64,000 bases of DNA from Telopea speciosissima. Taxonomy: Eukaryota > Streptophyta > Magnoliopsida > Proteales > Proteaceae. Made by a program: the position numbers and the translations under genes. Each line of letters begins with the position of its first letter. Within the stretch, counting starts at the first letter, position 1. Positions 33,130-46,094 of this stretch are shown here, piece by piece. Location: NCBI RefSeq assembly GCF_018873765.1, contig NC_057922.1, forward strand, positions 9,065,563-9,129,562, given 5' to 3'. The notes below the pieces were generated by a model. That model did not search any database, was not told where the DNA came from, and was given only the letters and a program-made list of their open reading frames with translations.

Positions 33130-35250
33130 TGGTAGTAGGAAATACAAAACATCATCCTTATAATTTCAGCCACTTTGACTCATTTTCATCTGAAATTGTT
33201 ATAATGAGATGATAGCATATAACCTGAAGGCAATAGTTTTCATTCACGGCCATGCACATACCCCACCTAAAATGACCAAAGAACCCCTTATAAGACAAGC
33301 TCGATGAGAGGAATCTCCCGTACACGAGTCCTGTCCCCTAGTCTCAGATAGTGAAGTTTTATATTCTCCTATTTTTGGTGGGACTGACTGATACTTGTGT
33401 CTTTATACTCTAGGTAAAGTGGTACTTGTGTCTATTTTGAGTACCAAAACAGATTGAGAACACGGAGAATATCAATATGGTTAGTATCTAATATCAAAAT
33501 CCCCTAAGAAGTTTACTTTTTGTTAACCTGTTTGGATAGTAGCAAAAGCATCTTTCCTTCCCTATTGGCCGCATTCATAAGGTCGATGCCTCGACAGAAT
33601 GTTAGTTGGTAATTGGGAGAATAGCCAAATCGTACGATTGCCATCCGATTTTAATTTTATTATTATTATTTGTTAGGTACCTAATCCACTGGTGGATGGG
33701 TTTTACCACACTACTCTATTAACTACGCAATTGTCCTCATCTGATATTTTGTTGCATTTAAGTGTTTTTGGTATGTTTGAAGGAAAGCCAATTATAAAAC
33801 AATCTCAAGGTTTTAAAATTCGGAATCGGTCAAAGAGGATTTTGATTTGAATCGAATCTGAATCGTTATGAATTGATTCAGGAATCGAAAATCTAAGTTA
33901 TTTTATGGTGAAAATCAAATCGATTTAGGAATATGGAATAGGTCCATAAATTAATCTAATTTATGATGAATTATAAAGAAAATGACTAGGAATCGGCCGA
34001 TTAGACCGATCCAATTCCGATTCAAGATGCAACGATTAATAAAATCAGGGGGAGTGTTTCCTGTGGGGGAATCGTGGTCCTTGCGTACATGCACCTGTGG
34101 GCCAATGAGCACACGTGTAGGCATCAACATGGACAGTATTTTTGCCTTTCATGAGGAGTTGGGGAGTTCTTTTTTACAAACTGAGGATCCCTAACAGTTT
34201 AACAAATAATTTTAATTAAAAAAAAATAAAACCACTTAATAACCCCAAAGGTACAGCAGTTGACAAGGGACAAAACCTAAGGTAATTAAAGGTCCTGAAT
34301 TCAACCCCAATGAGTCCATTACCGATTATGATGTTTGCTTTTACTTTAGTAAATCTGGTTTAACGGTTTAGACCTCCTTATTTTTAGGTATAATCCAATG
34401 AAAACGTCTTCCATGACATCTATCCTAAATTTAAATTTGAAAATGTCATTGTCGGAAATCTTAGTAAAATGGGGAAGGATTCGTTAGTCGGCCGACCAAG
34501 GACTTTTAGGAGTAAAATAAGAAAAAAAAAAACCGATTCATCGTCTTCCAAATAAGATTAATTTTGTTTTATAAGATTTGTCTTAGAACCAACCAAACAT
34601 GTCACATTTCAATAAATAGAAAAAATAGGAGAAAGTTTTCTGCTCGGAGTTGTGGTGAGTTTATATCTTTTTTTCTATTTTAAAAGACATCTCTATCCTC
34701 TTATTTTAAGAAAAAAAAAAATAATCACGTAAGAGTAATGAAATAGGCCACACTCCCAACAGAAAATTGTTTTTCATAAAAAATCCATTTTATTTTGCTT
34801 TTCGCACCGCTACATGTGGGTCCACTCCCCTACTGTCCCAGAATGAGTCTTACCGTTATCATTAAAGTTTGAATCCCTTACCAACATTTCAAGGAAATAA
34901 CTCATGAAGAAAAAATAAATATATTTACCCGAATACCTCAATTCCTGCAACCTATCCATTAGAAAGATCGGGGTTAATATCGTCGTTTGCCCAAACATTT
35001 TCCACATAAGGGATACCAGCATTGACAAGGTGGATTGGTTTCACACAAAAATTAATAGGACAATAAGTAGCGACTCTCTCTCTCTCTCTCTAACAGTTTT
35101 CATTCACACAAATCTCAGAGCTTTCCTGTCAATTGTCCAGAGTCTCTCGTTGTTGTTTGGGAAGTTTAATTCGTTTTCAGTTAAATTATAAATCGAAATT
35201 AAAAAAAATTTCAAGTCCGGACTCTTGACTGTGAGGACTGAGGAGCTCAG
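33130..35250. other. Gene-free spacer upstream of SGS3
   Basis: No exon is seen. The stretch 33810-34030 is rich in gaatcggaa words and may be an old DNA element. A possible foldback half lies at 34045-34160. The last 200 bases before 35258 are the proximal promoter of SGS3. Confidence 0.45.
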
Positions 35251-35257
35251 GAGCAGC

Positions 35258-35264
35258 TATAAAA
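35258..35264 (+). promoter_or_regulatory. Candidate TATA box of SGS3
   Basis: TATAAAA lies just upstream of a leader that ends in introns before the coding exon. A 4-codon upstream frame (atggtggttacttga, 35309-35323) follows about 45 bp later and would be in the mRNA if transcription starts near 35290. Confidence 0.5.
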
Positions 35265-36087
35265 GGAAGTCTCTAAGTCATTGAACTGTTGCAGCTTTTA
35301 TCCTTTTAATGGTGGTTACTTGACGCTCCATTTCTGCGTAAACACCTCATTCTCATGTTCTATTCTTTATTTTCACATTTGATTTCGCGGAGTTAATGAT
35401 GATTTCCTTCCTTTTTTGACTGCAATTTCTGGCGAGTCGATTCTTCTACATATTCTCCGGCGGAGAACGCAGGTTCCGGTGACGATCGGTTTGTATTGAA
35501 GTTGAATCTCTCAGGTCAAACTGCGTATAAAGCTTAGTTCGAGTTTGCTTACTAATCAATTCTTTTGTGTTTACAGCTCTGTAGCTTTCTTTGGATTTTT
35601 GTTTTGTTCATTCTTTGAGCTGCTTGTTTCTTGCTTTAGTAATATATTGTCATTCTCTAATTCTCCTGTTTTACTGATCAAGAACATGCTCGAATTTAGA
35701 TTTTGCGTGCGTGTTTTTGTGTGTGAAGTTACTTAATCTTTTTCTTGATTTCTAATTGTTTGCGAGTTTTTTTTTTTCACCTTCTGTAAATGTAACTGTG
35801 GTCACTAAATCAGTCGCTCTGGTTACGTTTCTCCTTGCTCTGTTTTCTCTTTGGGTGTTTCTTCATTCAGGGATCCCTACGCTGGATCTTTCTTCTCTTT
35901 CATTTTGAAGTTTTCTGTCAGCCAATCAGTCTACTCCATGCCCTCCCTATTGAATTCTGTTCTCCTCACTGGATATGGTTTTTTTTCTCTGTTCAACTTA
36001 CTTTTGATCTGTGTGTGTGTGTGTGTGTGACTTGTTATATGCATTCTTTATTTTCTCACTGCTCAAGTTGTTTTTTCTTTCTTGCAG

Positions 36088-36133
36088 GCAGCGGTACATC
36101 CTTCTTGAAGGGGCGGATTCTCAGAGATCAACG
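36088..36133 (+). other. Probable non-coding leader exon of SGS3
   Basis: A 46-bp stretch after tttctttcttgcag and before gtaaaaac has no ATG. It fits a second 5'-UTR exon between a first leader exon (about 35290 to an unclear donor near 35512) and the acceptor at 38599. Confidence 0.45.
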
Positions 36134-36744
36134 GTAAAAACAAAGGTTTTGTTATTATATTTTTCACTGGTTATTAAGACGAAGGTGTCAGTAATCTTTT
36201 CTAGTGATATGTTTTTATTTTCAATTTTTTATGGGTACAGTTTTAGTGACGTGTTACATTGTGGATATCAACAGTAGCTTGCTTGTTCTTGTCACTAATT
36301 TTAAATTAAAATAATCCACCATCAATTATTGACACCCATGGGAAATAATTTAGATCTGTGTGTTTGTGTGTGAAACCTGAGCCTAACTTCCTGATTTGGC
36401 TGTCACTTTTGGTTTAAATAGATTAATATGACCTTCTTTTCCGTTATACATTTTTTTAAGGAAATCTGGAACTGTTAATTAAGATTATTTTTCAAAAATG
36501 TTGCTGCTTGTTGATGAAGAAGATTCACTCTTAATCTCATGATCAGTTCATCTTTTTCTGAATCTAGAAATTGGTTTTCAAATTGTTTTGCTCTAGACTA
36601 GAAATACTGTATTTGGATGTTTATATGGTTTGTGATTTTGGATATGTGTGGCATCATATATTGGATCTTACCGATGAGTCCATCAAATGAAATTTTATGC
36701 TTTGCTTTTTTCATGACAAGAATCCATACTGACAAAATTTGATC

Positions 36745-36990
36745 TAGAATACCAGGATCAAGGAAGAAGGAAGGGAAGGAGAAAGAGAACGAGAGAACAA
36801 CAACATTACTGACCACGATAGATTCAGATTAGCTTCTATCGTGGTCAACACCCTTATATTTATAATATCAGAAAGTATATTCTTAGTAGGAAACCAACTA
36901 AGAATATAAGGCTAGTTACAAGTAATTACAAAGAGAATAAAACACTAAAACAGCTAAACAGCTAAACAACTAGACATACACCACAATAAG
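36745..36990 (-). mobile_element. Possible LTR fragment in an SGS3 leader intron
   Basis: On the minus strand the stretch reads tataaatataagggtgttga, an arm of ctatcgtggtcaNtaa-like palindromic words, a CTCTC-rich block and then ttgatcctggtattctagatc. That order is like the R-U5 end of a copia LTR followed by a degenerate primer-binding site. No second LTR or coding part is present. Confidence 0.3.
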
Positions 36991-37122
36991 GCGAGGGATT
37001 GCCCATCAGTGTTAAAGTTGTATTGGGCTCTTTCTTGTTGCTATCGTGTTTGGCCATTTTGAAGTTTGTCATTATCAATGTTTGTCTCTGCCTTTGAAGT
37101 GCATGTCATGAGTACCACGAAT

Positions 37123-37174
37123 CAGTTGTATAACCGTTCAACCAAAAAAAAAAAAAGAAGCAGTTGTATAACCG
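37123..37174 (+). mobile_element. Tail-only retrotransposon insertion (24 nt) in an SGS3 leader intron
   Basis: The perfect 14-bp repeat cagttgtataaccg at 37123-37136 and 37161-37174 flanks ttcaacc(A)13 and gaag. As in the other cases there is a target duplication and a poly(A) end but no element body. Confidence 0.8.
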
Positions 37175-38606
37175 AGAATTCTGTTTTTTTTTTTTTTCAC
37201 TGAGTATTTGAATCTTAGATCTTAATTTCCGTCAAAATGTCCATGCCTTCATATGTATTTGGAGTAGAAAATTGCCTTCAAATGAGTTATTATTTTGACA
37301 ATTATGTTAGTTAGGTTATGTCCAATTAATAATGTGATCTTAAAGTTCTTCTCTTAGTCTGCTTAAACAATCCTACCTTTACCATCTTTTGGAGCTTCAG
37401 TAGTAGATTACTGTAGGACATATTAGTTGAACCTCAAGTCGTCAACTAATGTTTTTCTTACTCTATTCTTCCCAGGAGACCCCTCTTATTTCCAAATCCT
37501 TCCAAGAGAAAGGATCATCCATCCTTTAGATGCCCTTGTACAATGTCAAGAATCGAAGCAATTGCCTGAAATTGACATGCTGCCAATATTTTGGCAAGGG
37601 AATTCCATTTCTGTGCACTCACTTTTCCATTTCAACTTATTTTTCTGATGGTTCTTTCAGCATAGCTTTCGATGATATATGATATATGATCACATATAAG
37701 ATTTCTGGGATTACTGAAGTGGCTTTCAAGATAATCTGCATCCTGAACATTTTCATAGAATTTCTGTATTTGATACGATTTGTCTTGTATCAAGTTGTTT
37801 GTTCATTTTAGTACACATGTTTGTTACCGGGAATATAGATGATTTCTCTTATTTGCTCCGTGAAGGATACTCATCTTCGAATCTTTTGGATTATACCTTG
37901 AATTTGGTTTCTGTGGGACATAATTCTGTTACAGTGCATGACTGATGGTTGAACTTCTTCAAATCCAGTTTAATTCTGCTCTTTTTCTTCGGAAGAGCGT
38001 TCTTATTTTAGGGTTCAGCGTAATACATTCTGAACTCGTTTAATGTTGAGGTAAATAATTTCTTTGGAAAATGACCTCACCTTTAGGTTCAGTAGCAATA
38101 TAAGGTTGAATCTTTTGAGTGTGCCCACTGTTTTTATGCTTTTTTGTTACACCTGTTAATTGACCATGAGAACAGTACACATCAGCAATGAATTACTGAT
38201 CCTCATCCAAAAAAAAAAAAAAAAGGACTTGTAAAAAATAAAACACGTGGGGAATGTGATCCAGCTTTAACAGTTGCCATTTGGCGGTCTATGTGTGGTG
38301 TTTTGAATAGTTCATATTTTGTACTACATATTTTCTGTCCAAAATAATGAGACAATAAAGAGGGTTAAGATAATTTTATGATGAATTTTTGGTATGGGAT
38401 ATCTTCCTGATGGAGTCTTCCAGTTAATGTGTTCCTCTTCTCTATGGCCCTTAGTGCTGGTATGCTGTTGGTATTTTGTCCTTCTGGTCTAAACTAGTTG
38501 GGATCTTATGTTTTTCTTGAACAATTTAGTCTTTCATCACTTTGTTTTGATTTTTGACCAATGTATACTCGAACAAAACTATGCAGAGATATTTTGCAGT
38601 ACTGAA

Positions 38607-41600
38607 ATGGACTCAAAAAGGAGAGGTGGCAAGCAATCCCTTGTTGGTACTGTTAGTTCATCGCCCAAAGGTAAAAATGTCAGCCCTCAGTATGGGCAGC
38701 CATCTGGAGGCTCTGGTTCTGGTAACAACAGCCCCAAGTTGGACCAGCTGAGTCATGATGTCACAGACATCAGCCTGGATAGTGCAGAAGATGGTGAGTG
38801 GGAGGTTTGTGCAAGGAAGTCCAAGAAACGAGGAGGAACTGGTGCTGCAAAAGCAAAACCATGGGGCGCTCAGAGCCCTGGTCCTAAAGCCTGGGGCCAA
38901 CCAGATACAGCACAGAAGCTCAGCCTGGCCAGTACTGGTGGAACAGGTAGGAGTCCTGGTGGTGCGTGGCAGACACAGGTTGCTGAACCTAGGAGACCAG
39001 CTGGAAGAGGAAACCCAAAAGCCAATTCATCTAATAGAGGATGGGAGAATGCTTACCTGGCACCACTGCCTCATATACCTCCTCCTTTACAACATGGATG
39101 GCAGTGGGCCAATCGAGCTGCTGGACAACACAGGGCTTCAGAAGATGACCAGGGAAATGATAAAACCCCTAAACTTCATACAGGATCGGCTGGAGAAGAC
39201 AATGATGGGTCTGACATGAGTTCTCGTCATCATCCCATTGATGTTGATGATGATGATGAACCATTCTATGATGATGAAGATGATGATATACTAAGTGATG
39301 ATTATGATTCTGATGAAAGCCAAAAAAGCCATGAGACACTCAAGAAGAGCAAGTGGTTCAAGGTATTCTTTGATGCCTTGGACAATTTGAGCATAAAACA
39401 AATAAATGAACCGTTGAGGCAGTGGCACTGTCCAGCATGCAAAGGTGGCCCGGGTGGTATTGAGTGGTACCGAGCCCTGCAGCCCTTGCTTATCCATGCA
39501 AAGACAAAAGGAGTGAAACGAGTGAAGCTCCATCGCCAATTTGCTGAATTGTTGGATGAGGAGCTGTGCAGTAGGGGAACATCAGTTATACCAGCTGGGG
39601 AAGCTTATGGCAAATGGAAAGGCCTGCAACAGACGGTTACTGATAAGGAGATAGTCTGGCCACCTATAGTTGTCATTATGAACACGAGACTTGAGCAGGA
39701 TGAGAATGACAAGAAGGTACATTGCAATATTCCATTTGCTTTAGGAATTCCACAATCTTTTCTTTGCTGCTTGGTTACCTCCATAAACAATTGCATGCCA
39801 TGTCTATTCCGAATTGAGATTCTAAATTAGTTTTTTTCTGAGATGAATCCGATTTCTAGATTGCATACGGTACAAATTATAGATCTAGATTTGTCTATAA
39901 TTTTCTAGACAGATGAAATTGGGTTCCATATGTTTATGCGCCAAGGAGTGATTACTGATTGAAATGGGATAGTCACTGCTAGGTACAAAATAAACATGGT
40001 CCCACAATATTACTAAATTAAAGAAGTTTATAGTTTACAAGTACCTTCTAGTAGTTAGTTACTTTCCAGGCCTTAAAACAAAATCTTATGCTGCATTATG
40101 CTATCCTTTAACTGAACTGTAATGTGGCATCTTCATGGTTATTGTACTGTATACTCTTGCAGTGTAGTGCCCTTATCATCGTCATACCTTATGGTTCTTT
40201 TGCTCCTGTTGTATTATATCTCATCCTTCTTTGGTCCTGTCTGATTGTTGCAGTGGATAGGAATGGGAAATCAGGAGCTTCTTGATTATTTTAGTTCATA
40301 TGCGGCAGTCAAGGCTCGGCATTCCTATGGTCCTCAAGGGCACCGAGGAATGAGTGTACTAATATTTGAGAGCTCTGCAATGGGCTATGTAGAGGCTGAG
40401 CGTCTGGACGAACATTTTCGTAAAGAAGGAACACATAGGGAAGCTTGGGAGCATCGTCGGGTGCTTTTCTCTGCAGGTGGTCAACGTCAACTGTATGGTT
40501 TTATGGCATGCAAAGAAGACTTGGAAATCTTCAACCAGCATTCTCATGGTCCAATTCTTCCCTTGCCTAATTTTTATGTGTTTATACTCATATTGTACTT
40601 ATAATGGTCCTGATTATTAGGGTGGCTCTACCTGGCTGCAACTGCACTTCTCTTGCCACATTTTATTGCCTTATTGGGATGCTATTCTTTATATATACAT
40701 TAATCTACTTGTAAAGAATAATAATCCATACCTTCAAAATATATATTAAACTTTACCCATAGGTGATAGGATTTTCTTACTTATGAACTGTCATGTATGC
40801 TCAGCCAGATGCATAGCATATGCATGATACGTATATTTGCAGGGAAATCCTGCAGTTCCAGTGATTCTAATTTTTGGTTAATGCATTTTCTTTCCTTAAA
40901 TTGCACTGTATAATTGAACTCTATATTTTTTCCAACTCATATTTGATTTTTTGATTTATATACTTATAATCCTTGAGAGTATCAGTTACTACATTTTTTT
41001 TATTTATTTTCTGATTGGATGTAATTGATTAGGCAAGTCGAAGATGAAATTTGAAATTAAATCCTACCTAGAAATGGTTGTGGGCCCAATGAAGCAAATG
41101 AGTGAAGATAATCAGCAATTGATGTATTTAAAAAATGAGGTGGTGAAAGAACAAAGACATTCAAAGGCTCTAGAGGAATCATTTGGGGTATTGAATGAGA
41201 AGCTACGGAAGACTGCGGAAGATAACCGCATAGTGAGGCAGAGAACGAAAGAGCAGCATGAACAAAACAAAGAAGAGGTAATATTGGAAACCACGGATGT
41301 GTTTAATTTTCTCTACATTCTGTTAGGTAACACCCCTTGCACGTTTCCTGTTTCTGGTTGCCTACTGTGGTGTAGGCAAATGGACTTTCTGAGCTGCACA
41401 AGCTGCCAAGCTTCATGCCTGAACTTAGATAGAGTCAGTGTCCAACTCCAGTGGTTGCTCGTAGCCATGCTACTACATACTAAATAAGTAGGAAACATGA
41501 TACACTTACATTTATGCAACTCTATTTCTTCGAGCCACTGTGCATGTGATGTGTTGGCCTGTTGGAAAACCTAAAGCTTCTATGTTTGTCATTCTGGTTT

Positions 41601-44600
41601 TCTTCATTTGGCCTCTCCTTGTGTCTGGTTCTGATGGTCATGTTGTTGATTCTTATAAACAAGTCCCTTTTCCAATTCTTAGGTTTGCATCTGCATGTCT
41701 GCTTCATTACCGACACTGATGAGTGATGAAACTGTCCTGTGTGGGGAGGGGAGATATGAAGATGGAAAAATGCCAATCCTGTAAGACTTATCAATTGTTA
41801 ACTTTCATTCTCTATTTATGATATGAGGTAAACTGGGATAGAGAACCAAATTATGGCTTGAGTTTTTGAATATTTATAATGTTGTATGAAGTAGTGGTGA
41901 GTTGGAAAGGAAATTTAGGAATCAAATTTTTGGACTCCATAGTGTGCTTTTTTGCATGACCGTATTCATTGAGGCGAGACAAACATGATGAGAGATCCAT
42001 TAATGTCTTTATGCATTTTTAGTACATTGCTTGTTCATAAAGTTCATGAAATGCTCCCAATTTTTATTTTATATTATTGTGTGCTTATTTATTTTCGATA
42101 ATGTTATATATTGCTCCAACAAGATACGCTGACTACAACATAAGCAAAAAAAACATTTCCAGTGGTTATTCATACCCCCCCCCCCCCCCCCTACCTAAGA
42201 AAAAAAAAAAACCCCAGTGGGCATGTACATGTAGATGGCTTATCAATGAAAGACCCATTTTTCACACACTTAAGTTAGACAATAAATGATGTGTTTTGCT
42301 CCATAATAAGCTTATCATTGTGTTTTTTTCGTTGGATGAATGTTGTGAGGATTTCCAAAGTTTCTTTCTAATTTTTTAGTGGAGGGGGCTGTTGCTTGAA
42401 TTTATACTAGATGTGGAGCTTTACATGTCTCTGCTGACGTAGAAATTGGCTGTCTCAGACCCATCTTTTGCTCAATAGTTTTTCTCCCAGTCTTGCTAAT
42501 ATTCACGAATTTTTTGTTTCCCTGGTGTTTCATTATCTTAAAGATGGACTACCAAGAGAACTTTTTCAAGGATCAAATCAGCTTTATTCAACACTCACTG
42601 GAGGAGAAGGAGCGAAACTTTGAGAAGCAGCTACAGGAAGAGCGTCAGAAAATGAAGCAATCAAATGTGAATTCCACGTCCAAAGAGGACCAGAAACTAA
42701 GGTATGTTGCTTTCATGTCCCTGCAAATGTCTTCTCAGGTTATGATGAATGATTGATACTTTTTGACTAGGTACAGAAAACATTTTTTAATTTGCTCCAA
42801 GTGATTATGATTTTCTTTGCGGGTTTGGTATTTTTCTTTTTGGAGTGAAGGGCTTATGTAATAGAGGGCAACAACTATCACAAGTGAATACAATATATGT
42901 GTGGATGATTAAATAGGAGCATTATGGGGAATCCAATAAAACTTCATATCTTGGCTTTTAAAATGGACAAATATTTTGGAATGGTGAAAAACTTCAAACA
43001 GGACAGATAGAGTATGTGCTAACCAAATATATGAGACCATAAGGTGCAGGATAGGGAATATTAATGTGAACTTTGTAGAGTTCAGTAGTTGCTATGTGGC
43101 AAGAAATGGTGGACATAGGTGGGCCCATGTTATTAGGATCTTGTACCCATCTCACTGGTAAATTTTCAGCCCAATATGAGAATATACTGTGGTCAAATCA
43201 AGGTTTAAAGTTATAAAACTAGAATGCCATAAACTATGTAGTAATGGAGGTTAGTGGAATTTTTGTAATTTCTACAATTTTGGAAACACTTGTAACCCAT
43301 TTAGCAATGTTCATTTTCTATTGAAATTTGAGCAATGAGATGGGTGCAGAGCACTTTATAACATGGAAGAACTCGAATGTTGATCAATTTCTTGCAAAGG
43401 GGTGAGCTACATAGAACAATATAGACATGACCAACAACAACAACAAACAACAACAAACTCAGCCTTATCCCAACTTAATGGGGTCGGCTACATGGATCCA
43501 AACAAAACAAAATAGAAAAAAACAGAGTTATAGTCGAAAAAAGGTGAAGAAAAGATGGAAGAAGAGGGATGGGGAAAGAGATGAAAAATGACAAAAGGAA
43601 AAAGACAAATGGACGATGGGAAATAAATAGAAAGATGAAAGATAGTAAGAGGAAAGAGGCATAGACCAACACAACAGGATAATCTCAGCTAACTGGGGTT
43701 TGCAACATGGATCCTTGCCCTCCAATAGGCTCTGTTCGAGGTCATACTTGAGACCAGACCTAGACTATGCATGTCCTTCCTCACCTCTTCTCCTATGGTC
43801 ATTTTAGGTCTGTCCTTAATCGGAATCATATCACTCCTCTTTACCTGGGTGTCCCTAGGCCTCCATTGAATATGACGCATACCACCTTAAACGACTCTCT
43901 CGGAGCTTGTCATTGATCGGGGCAACTCCCAAGTCCGCTCTTATATGTTCATTCTGTACTTTATCCTTCCTTGTTTTTCCACACACCCATCTTAACATCC
44001 TCATCTCTGCAACACAAAGCTTATCAATATAGACATGGCTATGGGAGATTTTACTCCTTACCATCAAAGATGAAATAGATTATTGAACCTGATTGATCTT
44101 GGGCTTTCAGAACTCTTGCAAGAATTAATGATGGTTCAAACACTGTTTTACATGTACATTCATGGGTAAAACAGTCGATCCTTCGTAATTGCATGGGAAG
44201 TTTTGTTGAAATAAAGATAGAAGAAAGAGGGGGAGGGGTTTGGGATCTATGGCTGTTAGATCTTTGACCAACACGTGGATGATATACCATTTGTCTGTCC
44301 AGGAGATTCCTTTTACAATCGGTGTAATGGATTGGCAGTCACCGCATTTCCACAACATTTGGATTGATGGAAATAACAAGCTACCACATTCCGTTGCGAT
44401 CATCTGATTACCCCTAAAAAAGTGGCTAAATGCTAAAGTTTGTATGATGGTTTATCTCATCGGGTTGCAGTTTGTTGGTGATCTGGGTGTAATTATTTAT
44501 CTTCTTTTCCACCTGAATTTCTATTTTAGAAGTGTATTTAATCTTTTCTGTTTTTTATGGTTTTATTTGGTGATGGAAGATTTTGTCCATTTTGTTAAAG

Positions 44601-45006
44601 TTATTTGGCTAGACGTTTGTATAGTTCTCTGAATGAAGAAATTGTTGCCCATCGAAAAAAGGGAGGAAGAATGATTGTCTATATGTTATACTAGATGAGC
44701 AAGTGATGCATCAAATATATTTGTTTTTATATATCTGCAATCATAAAAGTCTAGGGATTTTTGTTTTCCAGGGGAGAGGAAATAGCAAGATTCATCCAAG
44801 CCCAGAAAAAAGGGGTGGAAGAGTTTGAAGCAGAGAGAGAAAAGCTTATAAGATTTCATGAGACCAAGAAGGCTGAGATGAAGAAGAGGCATTACGAAGA
44901 AGAGATCGTGCTGGAAAAGGAATTTGAAACTTTAATGACTGAACTGATGTCCAGATACACTCCAGGTCACTCCAAGGAAGGCAATGCCAGAAATTCTCAG
45001 GTGTGA
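38607..45006 (+). CDS. SGS3: SGS3, RNA-silencing cofactor of RDR6
   Basis: Exons 38607-39716, 40254-40548, 41033-41277, 42544-42701 and 44772-45006 join in phase to 680 codons plus TGA. The ATG (aaaATGG) is 8 nt after a splice acceptor, so the open frame before it is intron. Domains: a Ser/Gly-rich disordered N-terminus; EDGEWEVCARKSKKRG at about 61-76; an acidic block near 215-240; the zf-XS finger with W273-H-C275-P-A-C278 and the following IHAKTKGVKRVKLHRQF; the XS RNA-binding domain from about 345 to 460 (WPPIVVIMNTRL, WIGMGNQELLDYFSSY, GHRGMSVLIFE); then coiled coils to the end. SGS3 binds double-stranded RNA with 5' overhangs and stabilises RISC-cleaved RNA for RDR6 in cytoplasmic siRNA bodies (family knowledge). 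The longer coding length than Arabidopsis (625 aa) lies in the N-terminus. Confidence 0.96.
43430..44045 (-). mobile_element. RTE-type LINE 3' end in SGS3 intron
   Basis: Minus-strand frames read VAEMRMLRWVCGKTRKDKVQ, NEHIRADLGVAPINDKLRES and RLRW, and then NRAYWRARIHVANPS before a stop, the C-terminus of plant RTE reverse transcriptase. A frameshift lies near 43860. The tail ends with gaccccattaagttgggataa and TTG repeats (43440-43490). A roughly 190-bp AG/CT-rich insert separates the stop from this tail, and a second tail-like segment lies at 43660-43710. Confidence 0.8.
44080..44662 (+). mobile_element. Probable L1-type LINE 3' end in SGS3 intron, opposite orientation
   Basis: The segment ends with attgttgcccatcgaaaaaa at 44641-44660, a typical plant LINE terminus, and contains stop-riddled frames such as FLWFYLVMEDFVHFVKVIW. 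Its left border and a target duplication were not found, so the extent is a guess. Confidence 0.4.
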
Positions 45007-46094
45007 CGCTGTACACAATGGAACTGCTTTGGCAGGATGTAGCCCTGAAATTAATACTCAAAATAGCTCAGAACAAATATAGACCTATTGTTCTTGTCTT
45101 TTATTCTCTTTTTTTGAACATTTTTTACAGTGAATGAATGTTATTTGTTTGCCTTGCTTGTAGGAATATAGTTCTGGTGCCAATGGTTATAAAAGTTCTG
45201 TTCTCTCTGTGTTGGGTGCCTTATTTACTTCTTTCCCCTACAAAGCTTGGTTAGAACTTAGAAGAGAGTTTTGTATTTCTCGTTCTGATGTGTACAGATC
45301 TGTTAAAGATTGTTGGCTCACTTTGAACAGGTCGGAGAATTACATACACAGATAGAATTGGCAACTGGGAAGAGGAGGACCCATGCATGAATTGTTAAAG
45401 AAATTTAAAATTTTAGTTCTAAAAACACATTCACTTGTTATCAATTAATCAGCACATATCCTCAGGTTCATTTCACTCTCTTGACTTCTCAAATCACAGC
45501 TCTTCCAAAACCACATTCATCAATGAAGAAGCACACAATAATACATTTAACTATACTCATTGCATGTTGGCACCTTCATCATTCTAATTTCTTCAATATT
45601 ATATGACCAGTGACATTCTTATTGGCCCATGTTGATGGTAATCTGATCAAAAGGCTACCAAGCAGCTGCATTTCTGATACACAAAATCTACTTTCGCCCG
45701 TTGTTCGCCAAAGGAATACAATATAATATTTTTAAATTAAATTTTAAAATCCAAAAATTTTCCAAATTGAAACAAACAGAATCTAAAGATATTAATTGTA
45801 AAGCAAGCAGTAGAACCAATGTGAGATACAAAGGATATATAAAAGGCTTAGAAATAAAATTGTGGAATGATAAATGGAAATAGTAGCATAGGGCTGGGCC
45901 TAACAAACAATCAAACATCTAGCAAGCTAAGGTCTGCATGTATATATATAAGGCTTAAAGTTTAGGCTTTCAAGCAAGCTTAGTTCTGCAATTTTGAAGG
46001 GGAAAAAAAAAACAAAGCTATTTGCAGGTCTTATATCACTCTTAATTAATTACCTCTTCCTTTTCGCGAAGATACTGTTGTGTGTCCTGGCTAT
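45007..46094. other. SGS3 3' UTR and intergenic spacer
   Basis: The first roughly 250-350 bases are probably 3' UTR. The rest is AT-rich with no exon or named element. Confidence 0.45.

Noticed and set aside
34240-34320. Box-B-like ggtcctgaattcaacccc, possible SINE
   Set aside because: No box A, no SINE body and no target duplication could be found.
38508-38606. Upstream in-frame Met of the first SGS3 coding exon
   Set aside because: The segment precedes a good splice acceptor (ttttgcag at 38592-38599) and is intron; the SGS3 N-terminus begins MDSKRRGGK at 38607.
38755-39219. 154-codon frame inside the SGS3 first coding exon
   Set aside because: It overlaps the well-supported SGS3 frame in another register and has no motifs.
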